The notes: generated from the letters alone by a model not told the origin. DNA of 64,000 nt from Streptomyces decoyicus (GCF_019880305.1 NZ_CP082301.1:4092001-4156000); one strand, 5' to 3'. Positions 18,328 to 26,866 are shown, counted from the stretch's first letter. Made by a program: numbers and translations.

Positions 18328-19986
18328 CTAGGCGAACCGCTGCCCCGCCGACCCGTCGCACCCCTGCAACCGCAGCGGTTCCTTCGCCGCCGCCAGCGTC
18401 AGGCACAGCGACGGTGCGGCGGCGGGCCGGATCGTGCCGCCGCCGTCCCGGACGAACTGCTGGTTGGCCGCGCCCGAGCAGTTCCACAACACCAGCCCGG
18501 CACCGGCCCGGTACCGCGCGCCCGGCACATCCAGACACCGGTCCTGGGTCAGCCCCACATGCACCGACCGCTGACCGCCGTCGTACCACCAGTCCTGGTG
18601 CCGCTGACCGTTGCAGTCCCAGCCACCGACCGCCGTCCCGTTACGGCTGGCACCGCCGGTCGCATCCACACAACTCCCCGTACCGGCGTTCTTCAGCGGC
18701 CGGTACGCGTCGTCCCAGGCCCCCGCGTACAGCTTCGGCTGCCCGGTGCTCGCCGGATCGGCGCAGGACGCCTCGCGCACCCCCGCGGCGTACAGCTGGG
18801 TCAGACACGAGGCGAAGGCGCCGTGCCCGCGGGCATTGGGGTGGAACGACTGCCGCACGGAATTCGAGTCCGGCGGGAAGGGGTTGGTGAGATTCACAGA
18901 GAGCCCGCGGGCCCAGGTGTCCTCCATGCACACCTCGTGCCCGTGGAACAGCCGCGACGCGTCGAGATAGGTCGCCCCCGCGTCCCGCGCGGCCTTCCGC
19001 ACCCCCCGTTCGAAGGCCGGCACCGCGGCATTGCGCCCCCAGCCCGCGTCGGAGGTGTAGCCCGTGCAGCCGCCCGGCAGCTTCCCCGGGTAGTGCGGGT
19101 TGTCCTCCACATCCGGCCCGATCGGGCTCGGATACGACATCACCACGAGCCGGTAGTCGCCGTCCGCGTACCCCGCGTCCCGCATCACGGTCCGCAGATC
19201 GCCGAGCGTCCGCCCGACCTTCGGCACCAGGCCGTCGACCCGCGCCTGCCAGCCCGGCTGGTACTTCGGCTCACAGGTGCCCTGGAGTGTGAACCAGCGC
19301 ACCACACAGTCCGTCATCACCGGCCCGAACTGGAGATCGTCATTGGCGCCGGCCACCAGGAGCACCATCTTCAGCCGGGTGTTCCGGGCCGCGATGGCGA
19401 GACTGTCGCTCTGTACCAGCTCGTCGGCGTACTGCTTGCTGCCGCCGATCACGATGTTGCCGCTGGACGCACCCGAGCAGGCGGCGTTGTACGTCACATC
19501 CGCCGCGATACCGGTCCGGTGGATCGCCGAGTCCGGCGACCGGTGGCACCAGTTGTCCGGACCGTCCGTGCCCGGCTCATACGTCCCGACGCCCTCCCCC
19601 GAGATCTCGCTGTCCCCCAGCGAGATCAACGAGGTCTTCCGCTCCCCGAGGGGCCGCTCGGCCGGATCCCCGTAGAGCTTCGCCGCCTCCCGCGCCCGGA
19701 TCTTCTCCAGCCCGGGCGGCAACGACTCGGCGGCCACGGACCCGGCCGGCGCCCGGCCCCCCGCGGCTCCGGTGGCGGCACTCGCCCCACCCGCCGCCAC
19801 GGAGAACACCACGGCCAGCGCCACGGTCGACGTCACCACGCCGCCCCTGAGCCACCGCCCCCGCCCGGCCCGCGCCCGGCATCCCGTACGCGCTGCTGCT
19901 CCCGTACACCGCCCTGCGTCCGTACGCGCCCTTGCTCCCGTACGCCGCCCACGTAACGCCCACCGCCCGCGTCTCGCGCGCACCAT
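18328..19986 (-). CDS. Secreted SGNH/GDSL hydrolase with C-terminal ricin-type lectin domain
   Basis: A 552-residue exported protein with an Arg-rich N-terminus, a hydrophobic segment (VVTSTVALAVVFSVAAGGAS) and a likely cleavage site after ASA. The SGNH esterase domain has SLISLGDSEISGEGVG (nucleophile Ser), the LLVAGANDD block with Asn, and the C-terminal SFHPNARGHGAF block with the catalytic His. A beta-trefoil (CBM13/ricin B) domain occupies the last ~125 residues, with Cys pairs and QDWWYDGG / ANQQFVRDGG repeats. It probably deacylates a polysaccharide or lipid held by the lectin. The Arg/Thr/Gly-rich first ~45 codons come from a GTACG-rich repeat, so the start may be further in. Confidence 0.88.
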   Translation of the reverse strand: MVRARRGRWALRGRRTGARARTDAGRCTGAAARTGCRARAGRGRWLRGGVVTSTVALAVVFSVAAGGASAATGAAGGRAPAGSVAAESLPPGLEKIRAREAAKLYGDPAERPLGERKTSLISLGDSEISGEGVGTYEPGTDGPDNWCHRSPDSAIHRTGIAADVTYNAACSGASSGNIVIGGSKQYADELVQSDSLAIAARNTRLKMVLLVAGANDDLQFGPVMTDCVVRWFTLQGTCEPKYQPGWQARVDGLVPKVGRTLGDLRTVMRDAGYADGDYRLVVMSYPSPIGPDVEDNPHYPGKLPGGCTGYTSDAGWGRNAAVPAFERGVRKAARDAGATYLDASRLFHGHEVCMEDTWARGLSVNLTNPFPPDSNSVRQSFHPNARGHGAFASCLTQLYAAGVREASCADPASTGQPKLYAGAWDDAYRPLKNAGTGSCVDATGGASRNGTAVGGWDCNGQRHQDWWYDGGQRSVHVGLTQDRCLDVPGARYRAGAGLVLWNCSGAANQQFVRDGGGTIRPAAAPSLCLTLAAAKEPLRLQGCDGSAGQRFA

Positions 19987-20142
19987 TGGGCCTCCCCTCC
20001 GGTCTGCTGTTACCGCGGGTTGTACTCGCAGGTAGCAGACGGTGGAACACCCGGAACGGGATTGGCCGAAAGCAGCGCAGGGAAACCCACCCGACCGCCA
20101 ACTCCCTTACCGGGGACGGCGATCGGTGGTCGGCCCGTCACC

Positions 20143-20640
20143 TCAGGCGTCGAGGACCTGCCCCGCACGCCGCACGACCGGCGGCTCGACGCTCCACGGG
20201 AAGTTGATCCATTCGTCGGTGCGCTTCCACACGTACTCGCACTTCACCAGCGACTGCGACTTCTCATAGATCACCGCGCTGCGGACCTCCGCCACGGTCC
20301 CCTGGCAGAAGTCGTGCACGAGCTTCAGCGTCTTGCCGGTGTCGGCGACGTCATCGGCGATCAGCACCTTCTTCTCCGAGAAGTCGATCGCATTCGGCAC
20401 CGGCGCCAGCATGACCGGCATCTCCAGGGTGGTCCCCACCCCGGTGTAGAACTCCACATTCACCAGGTGGATGTTCTTGCAGTCCAGCGCGTACGCCAGG
20501 CCGCCGGCGACAAAGACCCCGCCCCGGGCGATCGACAACACGACATCGGGCTCGTACCCGTCATCGGCGATCGTCTGCGCCAGCTCGCGGACCGCCCCGC
20601 CGAACCGCTCGTACGTCAGGTTCTCCCGCACGTCACTCAC
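20143..20640 (-). CDS. Phosphoribosyltransferase domain protein (xanthine/hypoxanthine PRT-like)
   Basis: A 165-residue type I phosphoribosyltransferase. The PRPP-binding loop VLIADDVADTGKTL is intact, and the pyrophosphate loop is SIARGGVFVAGGLAY. Size and C-terminal motif (KTDEWINFPW-like) fit the xanthine/hypoxanthine PRT-like group used in purine salvage. It lies 98 bp downstream of dcd on the same strand, making a small nucleotide-metabolism pair. The exact base is not readable from sequence. Confidence 0.85.
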   Translation of the reverse strand: MSDVRENLTYERFGGAVRELAQTIADDGYEPDVVLSIARGGVFVAGGLAYALDCKNIHLVNVEFYTGVGTTLEMPVMLAPVPNAIDFSEKKVLIADDVADTGKTLKLVHDFCQGTVAEVRSAVIYEKSQSLVKCEYVWKRTDEWINFPWSVEPPVVRRAGQVLDA

Positions 20641-20738
20641 GTATCTCTCTCAGACCTTCTGTGTCCACACGCCCTGCCACGCGCCCGCCCTGTCGGGCGC
20701 GCCCCCCACACCGAAGCGGCTGTGTCATGCCTGCGTCG

Positions 20739-21314
20739 TCATACCTGCGTCCGGTGAAAGTTCCTGAACGACCGGGACGGCGTCGGACCGCGCTGCCCCT
20801 GGTAGCGGGAGCCGTACTTCTCACTGCCGTACGGGTGCTCGGCCGGCGAGGTCAGCCGGAACATGCACAGCTGCCCGATCTTCATGCCCGGCCACAGCTT
20901 GATCGGCAGCGTGGCGACATTGCTCAGCTCCAGCGTCACGTGCCCGCTGAACCCCGGGTCGATGAACCCGGCGGTCGAATGCGTCAGCAGCCCCAGCCGC
21001 CCCAGCGAGCTCTTGCCCTCGAGCCGGGACGCAAGGTCATCGGGCAACGTGATGACCTCGTACGTCGAGGCGAGCACGAACTCGCCCGGGTGCAGGATGA
21101 ACGCCTCATCGCCCTCGGGCACGACCTCACGGGTGAGATCGGACTGCTCGACGGCGGGGTCGATGTGCGGGTAGCGGTGATTCTCGAACACCCGGAAGTA
21201 GCGGTCGAGCCGCACGTCGATGCTGGACGGCTGCACCATCGACTCTTCGTAGGGGTCGATACGCACCCGACCAGCATCGATCTCGGCCCGGATGTCCTTG
21301 TCTGAGAGAAGCAC
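20739..21314 (-). CDS. dcd: dCTP deaminase
   Basis: A 191-residue Dcd/DUT-fold enzyme. The GTG at 21314 gives VLLSDKDIRAEIDAGRVRID, the standard start; the ORF's nine extra upstream codons are not needed. Motifs: QPSSIDVRLDRYFRVF, the catalytic region SRLEGKSSLGRLGLLTHSTA, and SGHVTLELSN. The C-terminal extension SEKYGSRYQGQRGPTPSR closes over the nucleotide. Actinobacterial members such as that of M. tuberculosis can also release pyrophosphate to give dUMP; whether this one does is not determined here. Confidence 0.95.
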   Translation of the reverse strand: MLLSDKDIRAEIDAGRVRIDPYEESMVQPSSIDVRLDRYFRVFENHRYPHIDPAVEQSDLTREVVPEGDEAFILHPGEFVLASTYEVITLPDDLASRLEGKSSLGRLGLLTHSTAGFIDPGFSGHVTLELSNVATLPIKLWPGMKIGQLCMFRLTSPAEHPYGSEKYGSRYQGQRGPTPSRSFRNFHRTQV

Positions 21315-21356
21315 GCAGATGAGGATACGCGCCCACACCACCCGCCCCGCACGACG

Positions 21357-21390
21357 AGGGCCCGGCCCCCCACCGGGGAAGCCGGGCCCT
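21357..21390 (-). terminator. Hairpin between the 52-residue gene and dcd
   Basis: A 10 bp stem (21357-21366 with 21381-21390) and 14-base loop, downstream of the small gene at 21456-21614. Confidence 0.6.
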
Positions 21391-21455
21391 GACGACTCCT
21401 TGCTCCTACATGTACCGCTACGCCTCTTACTACGTGCCGCTACGCCTCTTGATCG

Positions 21456-21614
21456 CTACCGCTTCGAGTGCTCGACGGGCACCGAGTGCCGCAGCCGAGC
21501 ACAGCGCGGGCAGCGCAACAGCCGTCCGGGCCCGAGCCGGTCGGTGGTCTGCATCGGGAACGAAGCGGTGCTGAACACGTGGCCCTCGGCACAACGTACG
21601 ACGGTGCGCTCCAT
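21456..21614 (-). CDS. Small Cys-rich conserved protein (52 residues)
   Basis: The frame reads MERTVVRCAEGHVFSTASFP and later LLRCPRCARLRHSVPV, with three cysteines able to bind zinc together with a His (C-x3-H early, CPRC late). A GGGAGAGGGA ribosome site precedes the ATG. The arrangement is typical of small zinc-ribbon-like proteins in Streptomyces. It lies in a different frame from a longer spurious minus-strand ORF over the same bases. Function unknown. Confidence 0.75.
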   Translation of the reverse strand: MERTVVRCAEGHVFSTASFPMQTTDRLGPGRLLRCPRCARLRHSVPVEHSKR

Positions 21615-21894
21615 CAAGTCCCTCTCCCAACTGCGTGGACAACAAAAGCCACATTAGGGGATGAACTGGGCGCCCTTACAAGCGGCACTCCGACGCCCCA
21701 CCGTACGCCTCAACTCCCGTGCCCCACACTCGCATCCCACCCGCACATCACCCACAACCCGCACCCCCGGAACCCCGCCCGGCAGCCCCGCCGGACACCC
21801 CCGACACCCCACCCGGGCATGCCAAATGCACCGCGAAGCGGTGATGGGGTAGAGTGTGCGACGATGTTCCGCCCTCGCTCAGAGGCGGGATTAC

Positions 21895-21968
21895 GCGGGT
21901 GTAGTTTAATGGTAGAACATGAGCTTCCCAAGCTCAGAGCGCGGGTTCGATTCCCGTCACCCGCTCCA
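21895..21968 (+). tRNA. tRNA-Gly (anticodon CCC)
   Basis: Acceptor GCGGGTG pairs with CACCCGC; the D-arm contains GTTTAATGGTAGAAC; the anticodon stem TGAGC/GCTCA encloses loop TTCCCAA, giving anticodon CCC; the T-loop is TTCGATT. The 3' TCCA (discriminator plus CCA) is encoded. The 3' 44 bases (21925-21968) are the core of two partial copies downstream, so this gene serves as an integration site that is regenerated on insertion. Confidence 0.96.
21925..21968 (+). repeat. Attachment-site core, copy 1 (inside the intact tRNA)
   Basis: 44 bp from TTCCCAAGCTC through the terminal TCCA. It matches 26338-26381 with one mismatch and 28642-28685 with one mismatch, and spans the anticodon loop to the 3' end, the usual target of tyrosine-recombinase elements. 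Confidence 0.85.
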
Positions 21969-21973
21969 TGCGA

Positions 21974-22000
21974 AAGCCCCAGGTCGACGGCCTGGGGCTT
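21974..22000 (+). terminator. tRNA-Gly terminator
   Basis: A 10 bp stem (21974-21983 with 21991-22000) followed within a few bases by TTTTT. The terminators after the two downstream tRNA fragments are related to each other (AGGCCCAGGT stem) but differ from this one, as expected if this flank came with the inserted element. Confidence 0.9.
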
Positions 22001-22445
22001 AGTTGTTTTTCTCGTCCAATTCCGGGGCGCCGCACCACTAGACCCCCAATGGAGGGCCCAGCGGCGGCCCTGGGTCGGAAATCGGACCTCAACCCTAGGG
22101 TTGCCTCGAATCCTGAGATCCATTTTGCGTGACCCGCTCACGCCAACTGCTGTGCGAGGAGAGGACGATGAAGGTGCGTGGCGGCGGGCGTAACCGATAA
22201 ACTCGCAGGCCAGAAGGGGGTTTCCCCGTCCGCCTGCCTTCGGCATGCCCCGGCCTCGGCCAGCATCAAGCCGCCCAGGAGCGGCCGATACCTGCCGAAC
22301 CAGCCTCCTGGGCGGATCGGTTGGTCGGCCTAGAAGGGGCACACCACTCGTGCACCGCTAAGGCGCGTCCGATGGGCCCTGTAACTGCGTCACGTTTGCA
22401 TCGTTCCGCTCTGGCCCCGTGTTGCGGTGCTGGTAGGCAGAGTCC
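22001..22445. other. No gene recognised; islet left flank
   Basis: I see no convincing coding frame. A perfect 11 bp inverted repeat (22271-22281 with 22305-22315, CCGCCCAGGAG) with a 23-base spacer lies in the middle. The minus-strand ORF covering the tRNA is the well-known spurious antisense-tRNA frame. Confidence 0.6.
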
Positions 22446-22844
22446 CTAACTCATGCTCGTGGCGCCGTCCATGGACTCGCGGATGATGCCGGCGTGGCCG
22501 GTGTGGCCGGCGTGCTGGGCGGTCTCGGCGATGATGTGCATCAGCACCCGGCGGGCCGACCACTGCGCACCGGGCTCGGACCACGGGGCTTTCGGCAGCG
22601 GCCGCGTGGCCACCAGGTCGGGCAGAGTGGCGACCAGATCGTCGGTCTGCCGGGCCACCTCGGCGTAGTAGGCCAGTACACCGCCTAGCGTCTCACCGGG
22701 CAGCATCCGGAACTCGTCGGCCCGAGGTGCCCAGTCAGCCTCGGGCATGGCCGTGAAGTCCCCTAGCTCCAGCCATTCGGCGCGCTCACCTGTGACGGCC
22801 AGGGCCCCAGCCAGGTCGCGGGTGGTCAGCTCGTCAACGGTCAT
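22446..22844 (-). CDS. Short DinB/DUF664-family protein
   Basis: A 132-residue protein. The C-terminal part WSARRVLMHIIAETAQHAGH followed by TGHAGIIRESMDG is the conserved last helix pair of the DUF664 (mini-circle/DinB-like) family, including the metal-binding His region. Family members are usually about 170 residues, and the first helix with its own His motif is missing or replaced by MTVDELTTRDLAGALAVTG. A GGAAGGCGG site precedes the ATG. It may be a thiol-dependent metalloenzyme in full-length relatives; this one looks N-terminally shortened. Confidence 0.65.
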   Translation of the reverse strand: MTVDELTTRDLAGALAVTGERAEWLELGDFTAMPEADWAPRADEFRMLPGETLGGVLAYYAEVARQTDDLVATLPDLVATRPLPKAPWSEPGAQWSARRVLMHIIAETAQHAGHTGHAGIIRESMDGATSMS

Positions 22845-23030
22845 GGCATCCGCCTTCCGTGTTCCTCTTCCGGTCCTCCATCCCGTCCGACCTGCCGCCG
22901 CCGACCCGGACACGTCGAGCCGTGGGCACGGCCGGATGGCATGCGTGAGCCAAGTCACTTGTCGGGGGTGCATAGCGGGGCAGGGGCCAGTGCCTTTATT
23001 GAGGGTGTAGGGGCGTGTTGAGGTGAGGGG

Positions 23031-23543
23031 GTGACGCTGATGGGGCAGTTGCGGGCCGATGAGTTCGACCGGTTCGTGGCGGCTCGGTGGTCGGCGTTGC
23101 TTCACCTGGCGCGGCTGTTCACCGGTGGAGACCGACACCGGGCCGAGGATCTGCTGCAGGAAGCGCTTGTCAAACTGTGGTTTGCCTGGCCGAAGGTGGC
23201 CAAGGAGGCGCCCGAGGCGTATGTGCGCAGGGTCTTGGCCCGTGCTGCGGCTCGCTCGGCACGGCGTCGCTGGTGGGGTGAGCACCCTGTGGACCAGCTG
23301 CCCGACCCGCCCGAGGTGGCAGATGAGACCGCTGCCGTGGACGAGCAGACCCGGTTGGAGGCCGTGTTGGCGTTGCTGCCGGCGCGGCAGCGGGCTGCGG
23401 TGGTGCTGCGCTACTACCAGGACCTGCCCGAGCGGGACGTCGCGGAGGTCCTGGGCTGTCCGGTGGGTACCGCCCGTTCACTGACGGCACGCGGCGTTGC
23501 ACGGCTGCGTCAGCTTCTGGCTGAGGCAGAGCCGGTGGAGTGA
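23031..23543 (+). CDS. SigE-family ECF sigma factor
   Basis: A 170-residue sigma factor starting at GTG 23031 (or ATG 23040). Region 2: LRADEFDRFVAARWSALLHL, LFTGGDRHRAEDLLQEALVK, then AYVRRVLARAAARSARRRWW. Region 4: EAVLALLPARQRAAVVLRYY, QDLPERDVAEVLGCPVGTAR. It belongs to the actinobacterial SigE-like ECF group, normally paired with a membrane protein encoded downstream. That partner follows at 23554 with only 10 bp between. It lies inside the tRNA-Gly islet, so it is accessory. Its target promoters are unknown. Confidence 0.9.
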   Translation: MTLMGQLRADEFDRFVAARWSALLHLARLFTGGDRHRAEDLLQEALVKLWFAWPKVAKEAPEAYVRRVLARAAARSARRRWWGEHPVDQLPDPPEVADETAAVDEQTRLEAVLALLPARQRAAVVLRYYQDLPERDVAEVLGCPVGTARSLTARGVARLRQLLAEAEPVE

Positions 23544-23553
23544 AGAGGGAGCT

Positions 23554-24030
23554 ATGGATCACTTCGAGCAGGAGCTGGCGCGGATGATGCGCGACGGCCA
23601 GGAGGACACGCTCTATGAGGACCGGCACCGCGACCGACTGCACGCCGGCGTTCGCGCACGCCGACGGGCTCGAGCGGCCTGGACGGCCACCGGATCAGTG
23701 CTGACCGCTGCCGGGCTCGGAGTCGGACTGATGGTCCTGCCAAGCTCCTTCGCTCAGGACGGCCCCACAGGCCCTCAGCACCGCCCCGGCACCCCCGCCG
23801 AGTCGGTCCCGATGCCGTCGAGACCCCGCCCCGTGCCCAGTGCCACGAAGGCGCCGATGCCGACCTGCACGTCGACCACCCGGTCGGTTCCGATGCCGAC
23901 CTGCGCCTCAACTACCGGCCCGGTGCCGATGCCGACCCGCGCCCCGACTACCGGCCTGGTGCCGATGCCGTACCGTCCCTCACCCGCCGAGCAGGTTCCC
24001 ACGCCGACACAAACCCCGGCCGCCAGGTAG
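23554..24030 (+). CDS. Membrane protein coupled to the ECF sigma factor, with Pro-rich 12-residue repeats
   Basis: A 158-residue protein with an acidic cytoplasmic head (MDHFEQELARMMRDGQEDTL), a basic stretch (RARRRARAAW) and one membrane segment (TATGSVLTAAGLGVGLMVLP). The outer tail is made of four 12-residue repeats of the type V-PMPT-x3-TT-xx. Layout and position suggest it anchors or restrains the upstream sigma factor, though no zinc anti-sigma HxxxCxxC motif is present. The repeats are nearly identical at DNA level (36 bp period, about 23860-23990), so they may vary in number between strains. Confidence 0.65.
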   Translation: MDHFEQELARMMRDGQEDTLYEDRHRDRLHAGVRARRRARAAWTATGSVLTAAGLGVGLMVLPSSFAQDGPTGPQHRPGTPAESVPMPSRPRPVPSATKAPMPTCTSTTRSVPMPTCASTTGPVPMPTRAPTTGLVPMPYRPSPAEQVPTPTQTPAAR

Positions 24031-24279
24031 CGCCTTGGCCGCGGTCAAGCGGTCGCGATGGGTGTGTACGGAAGCCCAGTGTCCCTACACCCGGGCTAGA
24101 GGGAGACGGCGAATTCGTTTGCGCGCGCACCGCACCCTGGGCAACCAAGTCGGCCACGGGGTCCTGCCTCGGAACCCGCCGTGCGGGCGAGCTCCGCGCA
24201 GTACAGCCGCTACGTATCCGTCGATATTCAAGACCGTCGCCTCCCTGCCCTAAGAGGGGCGGGGGGCGCAGGAGGCACC

Positions 24280-25587
24280 GTGCTCACCGCGTTCGCCCGA
24301 GCGTTCAAGACGCCCGACCTGCGCAAGAAGCTGCTGTTCACGTTGGGCATCATCGTGCTCTACCAGGTCGGAGCGCACATCCCGGTCCCTGGGGTGAAGT
24401 ACGCGAACGTCGAGTTCTGCATGGAGCGGACCCACGCCAACAGCGGGTTGTTCGGCCTGGTGAACATGTTCAGCGGTGGAGCGCTGCTGCAGGTCACGAT
24501 CTTCGCGCTGGGGATCATGCCGTACATCACGGCGAGCATCATCCTCCAGCTGCTGACCGTGGTGATCCCGCAGTTGGAGGCCCTCAAGAAGGAGGGGCAG
24601 TCCGGCCAGGCGAAGATCACCCAGTACACCCGCTATCTGACCGTGGCGCTCGCCGCCCTGGAGGGCACCGCCCTGGTGGTCGCCGCCCGCGCCGGTTCGC
24701 TCTTCCAGGGCTGCACGCGCCAGATCGTGCCCAACGGCTCGGTCTTCACCACCATCACGATGGTCATCACGATGACCGCCGGTACGGCCCTGGTCATGTG
24801 GCTCGGCGAGATGGTGACCGACCGCGGTATCGGCAACGGCATGTCGATCCTGATGTTCATCTCGATCGCCGCCCGCTTTCCGGGCGCGCTGTGGCAGGTC
24901 AAGCTCCAGGGCAAGCTCGCCGGCGGCTGGATCGAGTTCTTCGCGGTGATCCTGGTGGGCCTGGCGATGGTCGCCCTGGTGGTCTTCGTCGAGCAGGCCC
25001 AGCGGCGCATACCGGTGCAGTACGCGAAGCGTATGATCGGGCGCCGGTCGTACGGCGGTACGTCCACGTACATCCCGCTCAAGGTGAACCAGGCGGGTGT
25101 GATTCCCGTCATCTTCGCGTCATCGCTGCTCTCCATCCCGGCGCTCATCGCGCAGTTCAGCGGGTCGAAGGCGGCATGGGCGACCTGGATCGCCACCACC
25201 TTCACCAAGGGAGACCACCCCGTTTACCTCGCCGCGTACGTCTTGTTGATCGTGTTCTTCGCCTTCTTCTACGTGGCCATCAGCTTCAACCCCGAAGAAG
25301 TCGCCGACAACATGAAGAAGCACGGTGGCTTCGTCCCGGGCATCCGGGCCGGTCGCCCGACGGCCGAGTACCTCAGCTACGTGCTCAACCGCATCACGTG
25401 GCCGGGCTCGCTGTACCTGGGGCTGATCGCGCTCGTACCAACAATGGAGTTGGTGCTGTTCAACGCGAACCAGAACTTCCCCTTCGGCGGGACAAGCATC
25501 CTCATCATCGTGAGTGTGGGCCTGGAGACCGTGAAGCAGATCGAGAGCCAGCTTCAGCAGCGCAACTACGAAGGGTTCCTCCGCTGA
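24280..25587 (+). CDS. secY: Second protein-translocase channel subunit SecY
   Basis: A 435-residue SecY starting at GTG 24280 after GCAGGAGGCACC. It is full length with ten membrane helices and the family hallmarks: VNMFSGGALLQVTIFALGIM, MPYITASIILQLL, the cytoplasmic loop KRMIGRRSYGGTSTYIPLKV, FNPEEVADNMKKHGGF and the C-terminal QLQQRNYEGFLR. It is not in a ribosomal-protein operon: no rpl genes flank it, and only a stump of adk follows. The plug/periplasmic region (VGAHIPVPGVKYANVEFCME) and the loop after helix 4 look divergent. Probably an acquired or duplicated paralogue inside a tRNA islet; whether it replaces or specialises the housekeeping channel is unknown. Confidence 0.92.
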   Translation: MLTAFARAFKTPDLRKKLLFTLGIIVLYQVGAHIPVPGVKYANVEFCMERTHANSGLFGLVNMFSGGALLQVTIFALGIMPYITASIILQLLTVVIPQLEALKKEGQSGQAKITQYTRYLTVALAALEGTALVVAARAGSLFQGCTRQIVPNGSVFTTITMVITMTAGTALVMWLGEMVTDRGIGNGMSILMFISIAARFPGALWQVKLQGKLAGGWIEFFAVILVGLAMVALVVFVEQAQRRIPVQYAKRMIGRRSYGGTSTYIPLKVNQAGVIPVIFASSLLSIPALIAQFSGSKAAWATWIATTFTKGDHPVYLAAYVLLIVFFAFFYVAISFNPEEVADNMKKHGGFVPGIRAGRPTAEYLSYVLNRITWPGSLYLGLIALVPTMELVLFNANQNFPFGGTSILIIVSVGLETVKQIESQLQQRNYEGFLR

Positions 25588-25871
25588 TGCGAATCGTCCT
25601 CGTCGGACCCCCGGGGGGCGGCAAGGGTACCCGGGCCGCGTACCTCGCCAAGAACCTCGCGCGATCCCAGAGGCTCATCCCCGCCCTGAAGAAGGTGCGC
25701 ATCCGCCTGCCCGTCGGCCGTCCGCACACCCGGCCCGCTGCTGTGGCCGGAGCAATCCACATCCAGCCGAAAGTGGTGTGCGCGGGAGGCAGACCGACCT
25801 CGGCCCGCATCAACGCAGCGCTGCTCGGGCGCCGCTGCCAGTCTCGATGCTCTGTCGCGGCTCCTACATGA
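25587..25871 (+). pseudogene. adk 5' stump fused to unrelated sequence
   Basis: The ATG overlaps the secY stop (TGATG), exactly the arrangement of secY-adk in the ribosomal-protein operon. The first ~25 residues, MRIVLVGPPGGGKGTRAAYL AKNL, are the adenylate-kinase P-loop. After residue 25 the frame continues into unrelated Arg/Pro/Ala sequence for about 70 codons. The P-loop carries GPPGGGKGT rather than the usual GPPGAGKGT. No kinase activity is expected. It marks the right breakpoint of the captured secY-adk segment. Confidence 0.85.
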
Positions 25872-26094
25872 GCCAGTGACCACATCGTTCCCACGCGACA
25901 CGCACCGCATCGCCGTGCGTCGCTTGGAGCGGGTTTCCGCGGCTGATCCCCTCCCAGACCCCCTCATCTGGCTCCATCCCCCCTCCCCTGCCCGCCGCTC
26001 GGTGGCTCTTGTAGGGGTGAGGGTTGCACTTGCCGGCCAGGTGCGCCACGCCGTGGGGAGATATGAGGATCACGGCGTACCGCGGCGGTGCCAT
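25864..26094 (-). CDS. Doubtful 76-residue ORF
   Basis: The frame begins MAPPRYAVILISPHGVAHLA and ends AWERCGHWLM. Composition is mildly protein-like but I recognise no family, and no good ribosome site is visible. The rest of 25872-26337 shows no convincing gene. It may be decayed element DNA. Confidence 0.25.
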   Translation of the reverse strand: MAPPRYAVILISPHGVAHLAGKCNPHPYKSHRAAGRGGGMEPDEGVWEGISRGNPLQATHGDAVRVAWERCGHWLM

Positions 26095-26337
26095 TCCCGT
26101 GCGAACTCCCCCTACTCCTCCAGCCGTTGCGCCGTTGACAGACCTCGGAGAGAGGCCGCCACGCCGGCCGAGGCCACGGATCTTGCCGCCGTCGCTCCCC
26201 GCTCCAGCCCGTGCCCTCTGCGTGCCTAACGGGCGGTAAATCACGGTCAATGCTGGTGCCCGCTGCCCCTCCCCGCTGCACCCACAGCCCGCGTTTACGC
26301 AGGTCAGCATGTCAATGGCTGTCACGAGCACCCTTGA

Positions 26338-26381
26338 TTCCCAAGCTCAGAGCGCGGGTTCGATTCCCGTCATCCGCTCCA
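26338..26381 (+). repeat. Attachment-site core, copy 2 (tRNA-Gly 3' fragment)
   Basis: 44 bp matching the tRNA-Gly 3' end with one change (C to T at 26373). It lacks the 5' half of a tRNA, so it is not a gene. It is preceded by TTGA, shared with copy 3, and followed by a tRNA-type terminator. Confidence 0.9.
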
Positions 26382-26387
26382 TAGTTG

Positions 26388-26412
26388 AGGCCCAGGTCGG
26401 CGACCTGGGCCT
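26388..26412 (+). terminator. Terminator after tRNA fragment copy 2
   Basis: Stem AGGCCCAGGT/ACCTGGGCCT with a 5-base loop followed by TTTTT. The spacing and sequence (TCCATAGTTG before the stem) are shared with copy 3. Confidence 0.85.
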
Positions 26413-26536
26413 TTTTCGTCGTCCGGGCCAGTTCAGGCGTCCCGCACCGGATCCGCACCACTTCCCCCTCATTCGACTGGAGGGAGCGCGGTCGCGACGT
26501 TCAGGCGGTCCCGCCTGCCCTGGCGACTGCTCGCCG

Positions 26537-26866
26537 TCAGGCCGCGCAACGGGCGAAAGCCTGCACCCTGCCGGATTGGTTCGCCTCGTTCTCGAATCGA
26601 ATCTTCCACCGTCTGTCGCTCACCGCACGGTTGCCCGTCACGTCGATGCTGGCGGAGGACACGAGCCAGCCACCACTGACGGCAAAGGTGCCCCTAGGGC
26701 AGGTGACAGTGACGATCTCGGTCTGGTTGGCCCCGATGGACCGGACCGGGCTCTCTGCGGTGACGACGCGGGGGTGGGCGGTTTCGTCATCGGCCAGTGC
26801 GGGGGACGCCAGGCTGACGGCCAACGCGGGTGCAGCGGCCAGGGCGAGGAGCTTGGTGCGGGACAT
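26537..26866 (-). CDS. Small secreted protein
   Basis: A 109-residue protein with a clear signal peptide (MSRTKLLALAAAPALAVSLA, cleavage near ALA-DD). The mature part is about 84 residues with two cysteines (TCPRGTFAVSGG and AFARCAA) that could form a disulfide, and a beta-rich pattern (SIDVTGNRAVSDRRWKIRFE). The ribosome site is GAGAGG. The family was not recognised; it resembles the many small exported beta-proteins of streptomycetes. Confidence 0.75.
   Translation of the reverse strand: MSRTKLLALAAAPALAVSLASPALADDETAHPRVVTAESPVRSIGANQTEIVTVTCPRGTFAVSGGWLVSSASIDVTGNRAVSDRRWKIRFENEANQSGRVQAFARCAA

Noticed and set aside
21710..22342. Minus-strand ORF containing DGNRTRALSLGSSCSTIKL
   Set aside because: This is the well-known spurious protein produced by translating tRNA genes antisense.
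26338..26381. Second and third tRNA-Gly genes (26338 and 28642)
   Set aside because: Both copies lack the acceptor 5' strand and D-arm, so they cannot fold as tRNAs. They are attachment-site fragments.
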